A DNA stretch of 7,254 nucleotides, from contig JAHHUE010000072.1 of assembly GCA_020024155.1 (NCBI GenBank), forward strand, positions 1 to 7,254, read 5' to 3'. How positions within the stretch are numbered: position 1 is the first letter of the stretch; each line of letters opens with the position of its first letter. The notes under the pieces are model-generated. The model made no database searches, had not been told where the DNA came from, and saw nothing but the letters and a program-made list of their open reading frames with translations. Below are positions 1 to 6,874 of this stretch, piece by piece. Made by a program: the position numbers and the translations under genes. The DNA comes from Oscillospiraceae bacterium (lineage in GTDB: Bacteria; Bacillota; Clostridia; Oscillospirales; Ruminococcaceae).

Positions 1-240
1 TTTTAATAAAATATTATTTTATAAGTTTTTAATATACAGTACATAAAAAAATTATAAAGCTTTTAATATCATCATATATTTTATAAAAATATTTCCATAA
101 TTTGTGAGCAAAACTTAATAACTATATTTTATTATAACAAAAGTGGAAAATTTTCTATAAAAAGTGTAATATAGTTTTAATTTATAATTGCATGATGTAT
201 AATATGAATAATATTATGCATTGACATAATGCAAATATGA
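1..240. other. AT-rich noncoding region upstream of the amidohydrolase remnant
   Basis: No open frame of convincing length or composition is seen on either strand. The stretch is nearly all A and T. It contains a 10-bp palindrome (GAAAATTTTC, 146-155), a TATAAT hexamer at 198-203 with no good -35 at the right distance, and a TTGACA hexamer at 221-226 inside the inverted repeat TGCATT-gacat-AATGCA (217-233). No acceptable -10 follows that TTGACA at 16-18 bases. The transcription start for the downstream genes therefore cannot be placed with confidence. No riboswitch, RNA gene or mobile-element end was recognised. Confidence 0.6.
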
Positions 241-744
241 GAAAAGAGAGCTAGCCATATCACAACAATTTCTCCGGCACTTCCGTTTGCGTTATTTGAT
301 TCATCAGTATCAAAAGTTAATGAAATGTGTCAGTATAACGGTAAAATTGTTTTTGATGGTGTAGTTGATTGCGCAAAAGAATGTTTGAAAAATGATATCC
401 CAGTGGGAATTGGCACAGATACAGGGTGTATATTTATAACACATTATGATATGTGGAGAGAAGTAAATTATTTCAAAAAATATTGCGATGTGTCTAACAA
501 ATTTGCTTTGTATACTGCAACACTTGGCAATGCAAAAATAGCTAAGATAGATAATGTTACAGGTAGCATTGAGAAAGGTAAATATGCAGATATAATCATA
601 ATGAAAGAAAATCCATTAGATAATATAGAAGCATTGCGTAATTTAAGCTATGTTATTGCAAAAGTAAAAATATTTGAAAATCCAACTGTTAAAAAATGCA
701 GAATGTTGAAGAAATTCTTGACTAATATAAATAATTTATTTTAA
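241..744 (+). pseudogene. 5'-truncated amidohydrolase (C-terminal remnant, imidazolonepropionase-like)
   Basis: The frame is open from 241 (after a TGA at 238-240) to the TAA at 742-744. Amidohydrolase-like sequence begins near 256 with HITTISPALPFALFD and includes IGTDTG followed by HYDMWRE. The Asp codon at 418-420 matches the Asp that binds metal or acts as catalyst near the C-terminal end of the amidohydrolase barrel. The tail (GSIEKGKYADIIIMKENPL) is the typical end of the small beta-sandwich domain. About 160 residues remain of a family that usually has around 380-420, so the N-terminal HxH metal ligands and the middle Lys/His ligands are gone. No ATG, GTG or TTG lies in frame before the internal ATG at 325, which has no Shine-Dalgarno and sits inside the conserved domain. 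The remaining frame has no stop or frameshift, which suggests a fairly recent 5' loss. It ends 33 bases before the BMP gene and was probably the first gene of that operon (inference). Substrate unknown. Confidence 0.8.
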
Positions 745-748
745 GTTG

Positions 749-761
749 TTATCTTAGATAA
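749..761. repeat. 13-bp dyad between amidohydrolase remnant and BMP gene
   Basis: TTATCT-t-AGATAA is a perfect 6-bp inverted repeat around one central base. It starts four bases after the remnant's stop codon and ends five bases before the Shine-Dalgarno of the next gene. The position would suit a repressor operator, but the spacer is too short for a stable RNA hairpin and there is no T-tract, so it is not a terminator. Chance occurrence in AT-rich DNA is quite possible. Confidence 0.3.
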
Positions 762-777
762 TAAATGGGAGAAAAAA

Positions 778-2739
778 ATGGATATAAATCTGCAAGAGGC
801 TAAAAAAGAATATTTACATGCTATGCGAATGGGGCAAAAGCAAGTAAGAGAGCTGGCATCAAATGGTAAAAATGTAAATCCGTATGTTTTAGATGATATA
901 CTGAAAGACCGTTCAAGCAACTCAATACAAGAAGTTGGCTTTGTTGAAATTCCGGCTGACCGTGTAATTGGAATTGCGTCATCTGGTAGAACTTCTGCTT
1001 TTTCAGCAGATTTTTTACCACTTTTAGAAGCTGAAAGTGAGTTTGCAGGAAAGTGGATAAACTTATGTGCAATTCATCTTTCTGATTCTGGGTTAAGAGA
1101 TCCTATTGGCTGTTTTGAATATATGGGCAATTTCTATGTTCAAGAGGGTAACAAACGAACCAGCGTATTAAAATATTTTGGTTCGCCTAAAATTCCTGCA
1201 ATAGTTCGTCGTGTTTTGCCAAAACCAAGTGATGACCCAAGAGTGATTGCTTATTATGAATTTCTTGAATTTTATAAAGCTACACATATATATGATGTTC
1301 AGTTTTGCCAGCCAGGGCAGTATGCAACGCTTTTGGCTTTTTTAGGCAAGGAAATAGGGGAAGAATGGACAGAGCGAGAATGTAAAACATTTTCATCATA
1401 TTTTCAATATTTCAAAGAAGCATATCTTTCATTAAAGGGTGCCAATTTGGATTTATTACCTGAAGAAGTATTATTGCTTTGGTTGCAAATTCATCATTTT
1501 AGTGAGATAGGAAAAATATCATCTGAGGAATTAAAGAAAACACTGATAGAGCTTTGGAATGATGTTGTTTCTCTTGCAGACCAAGCTCCGATGCAAGTTC
1601 GTATGGAGCCTTCTAAAGATGTTAAAGTTGGCATATGGAGTAAAATTATACCACAGAAACAAGAAAAGCTTGTTGTTGCTTTTATATATCCAAGAGACCC
1701 AAAAAGAAGTCCGTGGGTAAGAGGGCACGATAAGGGAAGAAAACATCTTGAAGAAGTTTTTCCAAATGAAGTTGTTGTGCATACCTATTGTAATGCTGAC
1801 ACAATAGAGCAGGCAGAAAAAATACTTGATAAAGCAGTTAGCAATGGAGCACAAGTTGTATTTACAACAACACCTCAACTGAGCAGAGCAACATTAAAAG
1901 CAGCAGTTAAATATCCAAAAGTAAGATTTTTAAATTGTTCAGCTGACGCACCATATTTAAGTGTACGCAGTTATTACTGTCGTATTTTTGAAGGAAAATT
2001 TATAACTGGAGCAATTGCCGGAGCTATGGCAGATGATGACTATATTGGATATGTTGGTTCTTATCCTATTTATGGTGTGACTGCATCAATAAATGCTTTT
2101 GCATTGGGCGCACAAATGACAAATCCAAGAGCAAAGATAAAACTTGGGTGGTCTTGCATAAAAGGAAATCCAGTGGGGGATTTTATAACAAGTGGAATTA
2201 AAGTTATATCCAACCGTGATATTCCTACGCCAAATAAAAAATATCTTGAGCTAGGCGAATATGGTGCTTATTATATAAATAAAGATGAATATATCCCATT
2301 AGGCTCTCCTTGCTGGATGTGGGGAAAATTCTACGAAAATGTTGTTCATTCAATTTTATCAGGTGGTTGGGAGCCGGAAAAAAATTCCCCAAGACCAATA
2401 AATTATTGGTGGGGGATGGACAGCGGTGTTATAGATGTGCAATTATCAGATAAAATTCCGGATGGTTTGTTGTGCTTGGCAAATATACTAAGAGATGGTA
2501 TAAAAAATGGTACAATAGACCCATTTAAGCGTAAAATTATAGCACAAGACGGAAGAATAATAAACGATGGAAACAGAACTCTTACACCGGATGAAATTCT
2601 TCATATTGATTGGTTGTGTGAAAATATTGAAGGTAAAATACCAGAGTTTAATGAAATTGAAGCTTATTCAAAAGCAATGGTAAGAGAACTTGGAATTTAT
2701 AGAGATACTATTCCAAAAGAAAAGGAGGGTACAATATGA
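778..2739 (+). CDS. Cytosolic ParB-like/BMP-family (PnrA-type) ligand-binding fusion protein
   Basis: The protein has 653 residues, about twice the length of a normal BMP lipoprotein. The N-terminal third contains VQEGNKRTSVLKYFG (121-135), resembling the GxxR motif of ParB/sulfiredoxin-like domains. Residues about 200-265 look helical. From about 297 to 580 it resembles the BMP/PnrA/Med periplasmic-binding fold: VVAFIYPRDP (299-308), the AEKILDKAVSNGAQVVFTTTP stretch ending at 366, EGKFITGAIAGAMA (405-418) and IGYVGSYPIYG (423-433). Known BMP proteins such as PnrA bind purine nucleosides for ABC transporters, but this one starts MDINLQEAKK with no signal peptide or lipobox, so it should be cytosolic. 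No permease or ATPase gene is in the window. The start is supported by GGGAG at 767-771, six bases before ATG. Its TGA overlaps the next gene's ATG, so the two are coupled. A sensory or regulatory role is inference; the ligand is unknown. Confidence 0.85.
   Translation: MDINLQEAKKEYLHAMRMGQKQVRELASNGKNVNPYVLDDILKDRSSNSIQEVGFVEIPADRVIGIASSGRTSAFSADFLPLLEAESEFAGKWINLCAIHLSDSGLRDPIGCFEYMGNFYVQEGNKRTSVLKYFGSPKIPAIVRRVLPKPSDDPRVIAYYEFLEFYKATHIYDVQFCQPGQYATLLAFLGKEIGEEWTERECKTFSSYFQYFKEAYLSLKGANLDLLPEEVLLLWLQIHHFSEIGKISSEELKKTLIELWNDVVSLADQAPMQVRMEPSKDVKVGIWSKIIPQKQEKLVVAFIYPRDPKRSPWVRGHDKGRKHLEEVFPNEVVVHTYCNADTIEQAEKILDKAVSNGAQVVFTTTPQLSRATLKAAVKYPKVRFLNCSADAPYLSVRSYYCRIFEGKFITGAIAGAMADDDYIGYVGSYPIYGVTASINAFALGAQMTNPRAKIKLGWSCIKGNPVGDFITSGIKVISNRDIPTPNKKYLELGEYGAYYINKDEYIPLGSPCWMWGKFYENVVHSILSGGWEPEKNSPRPINYWWGMDSGVIDVQLSDKIPDGLLCLANILRDGIKNGTIDPFKRKIIAQDGRIINDGNRTLTPDEILHIDWLCENIEGKIPEFNEIEAYSKAMVRELGIYRDTIPKEKEGTI
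2723..2729 (+). promoter_or_regulatory. Strong Shine-Dalgarno inside the end of the BMP gene
   Basis: AGGAGGG lies six bases before the ATG at 2736, inside the BMP reading frame. It fixes the phosphoesterase start and, with the ATGA overlap, supports translational coupling of the two proteins. Confidence 0.8.
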
Positions 2740-3431
2740 AAATATTAGCTATATCTGATGAAGAATGTGCATCATATTGGGATTATTACTCTCCGGAAAA
2801 GCTTTCTGAATATGATTTGATTATTTCTTGTGGAGATTTAAAAGCATCATATCTTTCATTTCTTGTTACAATGACAGGTAAGCCGTTGCTGTATGTCCAT
2901 GGAAATCATGATACTTCATATACTCAAAAACCACCGGAAGGTTGCGACTGTATTGATGACCAATTTGTTATTTACAATGGAATAAGAATTTTGGGGTTAG
3001 GTGGATGCAAGTCTTCTAATTCAGGAAATTTTCAATACACAGAAAAACAAATGAGACGCAGAATATCAAAATTAAAATATATGTTATGGAAATATGGTGG
3101 TGTGGATATTGTCGTAACTCATGCACCACCAAGCAAACTTGGGGATATTCCTGATAGCACAATGCATGCAGGCTTTGAGGCGTTTGTAGAATTGATTGAA
3201 AGATATAACCCTCAATATCTTTTGCATGGACATGTCCATATGAGATATATGGGAAATAAAGAGAGAATAGTTGAATATAAAAACACAAAAATAATAAATG
3301 TTAGTGAAAGATATTCTTTTGATATTGAAGACAAGCCGGTAAGTGATAAGTTAAAAAATAAACTTGTATATAAAACACGAATTCCAAAGTCTAAACATCA
3401 AGACACTGTTTTTATGTATGTGCAAAAGTAA
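2736..3431 (+). CDS. Metallophosphoesterase (calcineurin-like) with atypical first motif
   Basis: A 231-residue cytosolic protein with no signal peptide. The dimetal phosphoesterase motifs appear in order: GD at 33-34 (SCGDLK), GNHD at 56-59 (YVHGNHD), TH at 128-129 (VVTHAPP) and GHVH at 165-168 (LLHGHVH). The first motif, normally DxH, here reads SDEE (7-10): Asp8 is kept but the His position is Glu10. Other clostridial proteins resembling this one, as I recall them, carry the same change, so it is probably a subfamily trait and not damage. A GLGGCKSS segment (87-94) follows the core strands. Members of the superfamily cleave phosphomonoesters or phosphodiesters; the substrate here cannot be told. 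The ATG overlaps the BMP stop as ATGA, and a terminator follows ten bases after the TAA, making it the last gene of its operon. The stop-start overlap suggests it acts with the BMP fusion on one ligand or signal (inference). Confidence 0.88.
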   Translation: MKILAISDEECASYWDYYSPEKLSEYDLIISCGDLKASYLSFLVTMTGKPLLYVHGNHDTSYTQKPPEGCDCIDDQFVIYNGIRILGLGGCKSSNSGNFQYTEKQMRRRISKLKYMLWKYGGVDIVVTHAPPSKLGDIPDSTMHAGFEAFVELIERYNPQYLLHGHVHMRYMGNKERIVEYKNTKIINVSERYSFDIEDKPVSDKLKNKLVYKTRIPKSKHQDTVFMYVQK

Positions 3432-3440
3432 ATATATAAT

Positions 3441-3492
3441 ACGAAAAAAGGAACAGTATGTTTTTAGTATACTGTCCCTTTTTTCGTTTTTT
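3441..3492 (+). terminator. Rho-independent terminator of the BMP-phosphoesterase operon
   Basis: The arms 3441-3459 and 3469-3487 form a 19-bp stem with a single A-C mismatch and a 9-base loop, followed by T at 3487-3492. The stem base is an A-run facing a T-run, so the reverse transcript would also end in U residues, but no minus-strand gene comes from the right to use it. It starts ten bases after the phosphoesterase stop. Confidence 0.92.
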
Positions 3493-3609
3493 GGATTATA
3501 AAAACTAATGAGATTAAAAGAAGTTAGCAATAATTGATGTATAAAGTATTTACTATAAAAGATTATTACTTATAAAAGATTTAGAATATTTAAGATGTAT
3601 AAAAAGATA

Positions 3610-3641
3610 ATTTGCTGAAATATAACATTATTTTAGCAAAT
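3610..3641. repeat. 13-bp inverted repeat upstream of LysR gene
   Basis: The left arm (3610-3622) and right arm (3629-3641) match with one G-T wobble position, around a 6-base loop. The ends read ATTTGCT and AGCAAAT. No T-tract follows on the plus strand. It could be a protein-binding dyad or a weak hairpin, and it lies about 105 bases before the LysR start. Confidence 0.5.
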
Positions 3642-3660
3642 ACTTTACTTAAACAACATT

Positions 3661-3678
3661 TCGTATTTGATTATACGA
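3661..3678. promoter_or_regulatory. Candidate LysR-type operator dyad
   Basis: TCGTAT-ttgatt-ATACGA is a perfect 6-bp inverted repeat with a 6-base centre, 68 bases before the LysR ATG. The TAT...ATA half-sites around an AT-rich centre resemble LysR-type binding sites in general form. The assignment rests on position and symmetry only. Confidence 0.35.
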
Positions 3679-3746
3679 TAAAAATATGATAAAGTCTAAT
3701 TATAAATATATATTGATTGATAATAAAATTTTATAAGGTAGATATT

Positions 3747-4601
3747 ATGTTTGATTTTAGATTAAATACTTTTTTAAAACTATGTGAAACAATGAATTAT
3801 AGACGGGCAGCGGAACTTTTAAATGTTACACAACCATCAGTTACACAACATATACAGTATCTGGAGGCGTATTATAAGTGCAAATTATTTATATATGATG
3901 GAAAAAAACTTACAATGACACCACAAGCATACACTTTAAAAAAATATGCAGTATCTATGCAGTATCAAGAAAAAAAGCTAATAGAATCTATGGTACATAC
4001 AAAAGGTTGTTGTTTTAATATTGGTGCAACAAAAACAATAGGTGAATATGCTATTGGAAATCAAATATCAAAATTTCTTGAATGTAAAGACAATAGAATA
4101 TCAATACAAATAGAAAATACAAATAAAATTTTAGAGCTGTTAGATAAAGGAAAGATAGATTTTGGAATTGTTGAAGGTCATTTCAATAAAAATGAATATG
4201 CAAGCAAATTATATAGGACAGAGCCGTTTGTTGGATTTTGCAATAAAAATCATAAATTTGCAGGTAAAACAGTTACAATAAATGAAATCTTAAAACAAGA
4301 CATTGTTACTCGTGAAGAAGGCTCTGGTACAAGAGAAATTTTAGAGCAATTACTAACTAAATATAATTATTCAATTGAAAATTTTAACAGAAATATTAGT
4401 GTAAATAATTTAGGGCTAATTTCAAGTTTAGTTGAAAATAATTGTGGAATTACATTTGCCTATTTATCGGCAGGTATAGATAATGAAAAATTGTCGCCAT
4501 TTTATGTTAAAGGAAATATGCTTGAAAGAGAATTTAATTATGTTTTCTTAAAAGACACAAAGGCAAAAGAATTTGTGGAAATATTTGATAAATATAAGTG
4601 A
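3747..4601 (+). CDS. LysR-family transcriptional regulator (CysL-like effector domain)
   Basis: A 284-residue protein, close to the usual LysR length of about 290-300. The N-terminal winged helix-turn-helix is clear: FLKLCETMNYRRAAELLNVT (9-28) followed by QPSVTQHIQYLE. The rest is a periplasmic-binding-like effector domain with DFGIVEG and REEGSGTRE, the latter typical of the CysL/YwfK branch; this gives only a hint of a sulfur or small-anion effector. I chose ATG 3747 over the in-frame TTG at 3717 because AAGGTAG (3735-3741) sits correctly before it and family homology starts at MFDFRLNTFLKL. The upstream dyads suit autoregulation. LysR genes are often divergent from their target, but here the neighbour on the left ends at a terminator, and the only likely co-transcribed gene is the small membrane protein 61 bases downstream. 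The target is unknown. Confidence 0.9.
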   Translation: MFDFRLNTFLKLCETMNYRRAAELLNVTQPSVTQHIQYLEAYYKCKLFIYDGKKLTMTPQAYTLKKYAVSMQYQEKKLIESMVHTKGCCFNIGATKTIGEYAIGNQISKFLECKDNRISIQIENTNKILELLDKGKIDFGIVEGHFNKNEYASKLYRTEPFVGFCNKNHKFAGKTVTINEILKQDIVTREEGSGTREILEQLLTKYNYSIENFNRNISVNNLGLISSLVENNCGITFAYLSAGIDNEKLSPFYVKGNMLEREFNYVFLKDTKAKEFVEIFDKYK

Positions 4602-4662
4602 CATTATAAGTTAAAAATGATAAAATATGATTAAAAATTTATAAAATTAAAAGGGAGGAGCT

Positions 4663-4845
4663 ATGCTGAAAATTAAAAGATTTATTCGTCCATTGATATT
4701 TATTATAATTGGAGCAATTGCAGGTTACTTGTATTATACATTTTATGGCTGCACAACAGGATGTCTGATTACATCAAATCCGTTTAAAACAATGGCTTAT
4801 ACCTCTGTGATTGGGTATTTAATAAGCGTAATAACTAAGAAGTAA
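4663..4845 (+). CDS. Small two-helix membrane protein, DUF6132-like
   Basis: A 60-residue protein with a basic start (MLKIKRFIR), a first membrane helix at about 9-28, a short loop with GCTTGC and ITSNP (Cys30, Cys34, residues 36-40), a second helix at about 44-57 and a KK end. The G-C-x-x-G-C-x-ITSNP loop is what I recall as the hallmark of DUF6132 proteins, whose function is not established. The two cysteines, four apart, could form a disulfide, bind a metal or carry sulfur (inference). The ribosome binding site GGGAGGAG (4653-4660) is strong but close to the ATG. No terminator separates it from the LysR gene, so the two are probably co-transcribed. Confidence 0.78.
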   Translation: MLKIKRFIRPLIFIIIGAIAGYLYYTFYGCTTGCLITSNPFKTMAYTSVIGYLISVITKK

Positions 4846-4959
4846 ATATATAAATTAACGTTATTTCTTATATTTAAAATTTTTAGTTAGTTTAAGTTTA
4901 TGTTAATTTAATAGTATAATGTTTTTAAGTTGTTTTATATGATAGTAATTAAATATACA

Positions 4960-4993
4960 AAAAAGGGATGTATCATTTGATACATCCCTTTTT
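4960..4993. terminator. Bidirectional terminator between convergent genes
   Basis: The arms 4960-4974 and 4979-4993 form a perfect 15-bp stem (AAAAAGGGATGTATC and its complement) with a 4-base loop. T-runs lie on the right for plus-strand transcripts and, as the complement of 4959-4964, on the left for minus-strand transcripts. It lies 25 bases beyond the reductase stop on the minus strand and 114 bases beyond the DUF6132 stop on the plus strand, so it can end transcription from both sides. Confidence 0.93.
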
Positions 4994-5018
4994 ATTCTAT
5001 ATAGTTTTTTTAAATCTA

Positions 5019-6815
5019 TTAAGAAGCCTGTTCCATAATGTCGTTAATAGCTGTAATAATAGCATTTGAAGTAAGTGTAGCACCAGCAGCAACATCAACA
5101 TCAGTTGATTGACCTTTAATGATTGCTGGAATTACAGATTTAACAGCAGCTTCGTAAATACCTTCTGTTTCGCCGTGTTCTGTCAATTCAATTGAAACAA
5201 TTTCGCCATCTTTTACAACAGCTTGAACTGTTACATCAGACATACCTTTAGCTTGAGCTGTGTATGTACCATCTTTAAAGTTTGCTTCAACTTCTGGTTT
5301 AACTTCTGTGTTGCTTGCATCGCCTTCTGACTGATTATCAGCAACAACGATAGAAGGTTCTGTGTTACCACCGTTTTCCATAAGGTATGCATAAGCAGAA
5401 GAACCTGCGGTTCTACCAAATACAACTATATCTGTTACAGCGTTACCGCCAAGACGGTTACCACCATGAACACCACCAGTTACTTCACCTGCTGCAAAGA
5501 GACCGGCAATAGCTGTGTTTTCAGCTGTTAGAACTTCACATTTTGTGTTTATTTTCAAACCACCCATTGTGTGATGAACTGCTGGAGCACAAAGACAAGC
5601 GTAGTATTTAGCTCTTGTAAGTGGCAGTTCGATATTTTCGCGACCAAATTCGTCAGTATCGCCATTTGTAACTGCTGTTGAAAATTTGTCCATAGTAGCT
5701 TTAAGAGTTGCAGGGTCTGCACCGATTTGTTCTGCAAGACCTTCGATTGTATCTGCTTCCATAACTATGCCAGCATTAACATATTTTTCAATAGCTTTAA
5801 GGCTGTCTCTTACTTCTTGGTCAAATACCATATATGCAATTTTATCTGTTTGTTCAAGAATTGCTGCAGAAACAACATCACGAGTTTCCATTTCGTTAAT
5901 AAAACGGTTGCCTTCTTTGTTTACAAGGATAGCACCGTTACCACGAACAGCTTCTGTGTACATTGTTTGAGTATCTGGGTTAACTGTTGGGTGTGTTTGA
6001 ATTTGGTCCATATCAACAGTTGCTGCACCAGCTGCAACACCCATTTTTATACCGTCACCAGTAGCACCTGGGATATTTGTTGAGCCAAAGCCTGTAAGTT
6101 TTGGGTTGTATTCGATACACATTTCGCTATTTGCACCAAAACCACCTGTTGCAAGAATAACAGAAGTACATTCAATTGTGTATGTGCCTTTTGCATCAGT
6201 TACTTTAACACCAGTTACTTTACCATTTTTTGTGATGATTTCTTCAGCTTTAGTATTCAAAAGAACTGGAATTTTCATTTCTTCAAGTTTATTTGTCAAT
6301 GATTTTACAAGCATTGGACCAACTGATGATGTGTCAGATGGACGGTGAATTCTTTTAACACTTGCACCACCAAAAAGACCAACAACGCTAAGGTCACCAC
6401 CAATTTCGTTAACAAAATCAACAGCATCTTTAGAATGTTCTACCATGTATGTAACCAAATCAACATTGTTAAGATTTTTACCACCTTTCATTGTATCATC
6501 AATAAAAAGTTGGTTTGAATCTTCAATACCTTCAGATTTTTGATATTTTGTTTCGCTGGCATTTAAACCACCAGTAGCTCTAGTAGTGTTACCACCAGTA
6601 ACACTGCCTTTTTCAACTACAACAATATTTGTTGCACCATCCATTTTAGCTTGAACAGCAGCTGTCATACCAGCACCACCGGCACCAACAACAACTATAT
6701 CAGCTTTTGTGTCATTGCTTGAGCTAGCACCACTATTGCTGTCTGATACGGAGCAAGCTGTAAAAACAGAAAGCACCATTGCAGCACTAAGTGCTAATGC
6801 AATAAATTTTTTCAT
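5019..6815 (-). CDS. Extracytoplasmic flavin reductase lipoprotein (fumarate reductase/flavocytochrome c type) with FMN-binding domain
   Basis: A 598-residue surface enzyme that should reduce an organic acid such as fumarate. MKKFIALALSAAMVLSVFTAC is a lipoprotein signal with Cys21 as lipid anchor, followed by a Ser/Asn/Asp-rich linker. The FAD domain has GAGGAG (44-49), Glu68 and GGNT (74-77), and closes with GGNRLGGNA (451-459). Residues matching the Shewanella fumarate reductase active site are kept: His275, Thr287-Glu288, Arg312 (the proton-donor position), His415 and Arg454. The tail (about 512-598) is an FMN_bind domain ending DVAAGATLTS (574-583), the ApbE flavinylation motif, with Thr580 as the likely FMN acceptor. 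There is no CXXCH, so electrons would pass through flavins, not heme c. Start 6815 follows AAAGGGAA and fits the signal peptide better than the upstream ATG at 6842. The gene is monocistronic; ApbE and electron-supply genes are not in the window. Urocanate or another enoate is possible as substrate. Confidence 0.9.
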   Translation of the reverse strand: MKKFIALALSAAMVLSVFTACSVSDSNSGASSSNDTKADIVVVGAGGAGMTAAVQAKMDGATNIVVVEKGSVTGGNTTRATGGLNASETKYQKSEGIEDSNQLFIDDTMKGGKNLNNVDLVTYMVEHSKDAVDFVNEIGGDLSVVGLFGGASVKRIHRPSDTSSVGPMLVKSLTNKLEEMKIPVLLNTKAEEIITKNGKVTGVKVTDAKGTYTIECTSVILATGGFGANSEMCIEYNPKLTGFGSTNIPGATGDGIKMGVAAGAATVDMDQIQTHPTVNPDTQTMYTEAVRGNGAILVNKEGNRFINEMETRDVVSAAILEQTDKIAYMVFDQEVRDSLKAIEKYVNAGIVMEADTIEGLAEQIGADPATLKATMDKFSTAVTNGDTDEFGRENIELPLTRAKYYACLCAPAVHHTMGGLKINTKCEVLTAENTAIAGLFAAGEVTGGVHGGNRLGGNAVTDIVVFGRTAGSSAYAYLMENGGNTEPSIVVADNQSEGDASNTEVKPEVEANFKDGTYTAQAKGMSDVTVQAVVKDGEIVSIELTEHGETEGIYEAAVKSVIPAIIKGQSTDVDVAAGATLTSNAIITAINDIMEQAS

Positions 6816-6874
6816 AATTCTTCCCTTTCTAATATTCGTCATAAGTGAAATTTTTTGGCTTTAACGACAAGATA

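Larger units (their letters stand above)
3493..3746. other. Noncoding region before the LysR gene, with short repeats and dyads
   Basis: No coding frame is credible here. TATAAAAGATT occurs at 3554-3564 and again at 3571-3581, with a looser copy (TATAAAAAGAT) at 3598-3608. Two inverted repeats follow, at 3610-3641 and 3661-3678. Weak -10-like hexamers occur at 3685-3690 (TATGAT) and 3701-3706 (TATAAA), neither with a good -35, so the LysR promoter is not firmly placed. LysR-type regulators usually bind dyads in their own upstream region, which makes the two inverted repeats candidate sites. Confidence 0.5.

Noticed and set aside
325..744. Functional 139-residue protein starting at ATG 325
   Set aside because: The homologous sequence continues in frame upstream to about 256, the ATG has no Shine-Dalgarno, and the start lies inside the conserved amidohydrolase domain.
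821..1878. Minus-strand open frames opposite the BMP gene
   Set aside because: They lack recognisable domains and starts and are explained as shadows of the plus-strand gene. The same holds for 3016-3288.
3554..3608. CRISPR-like array from the TATAAAAGATT copies
   Set aside because: Repeats are only 11 bases, spacing is irregular, and no cas gene is present.
3717..3746. TTG start for the LysR protein, adding ten residues
   Set aside because: The ATG at 3747 has a correctly placed AAGGTAG and the family's conserved start follows it directly.
5686..6348. Plus-strand open frames opposite the reductase gene
   Set aside because: They are stop-free frames antisense to a well-supported gene with biased codon use; no ribosome binding sites or recognisable domains.
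6816..6842. Upstream ATG for the reductase, adding nine residues before the signal peptide
   Set aside because: The extra residues (MTNIRKGRI) would precede an ordinary lipoprotein signal, and AAAGGGAA at 6821-6828 is spaced for the ATG at 6815.
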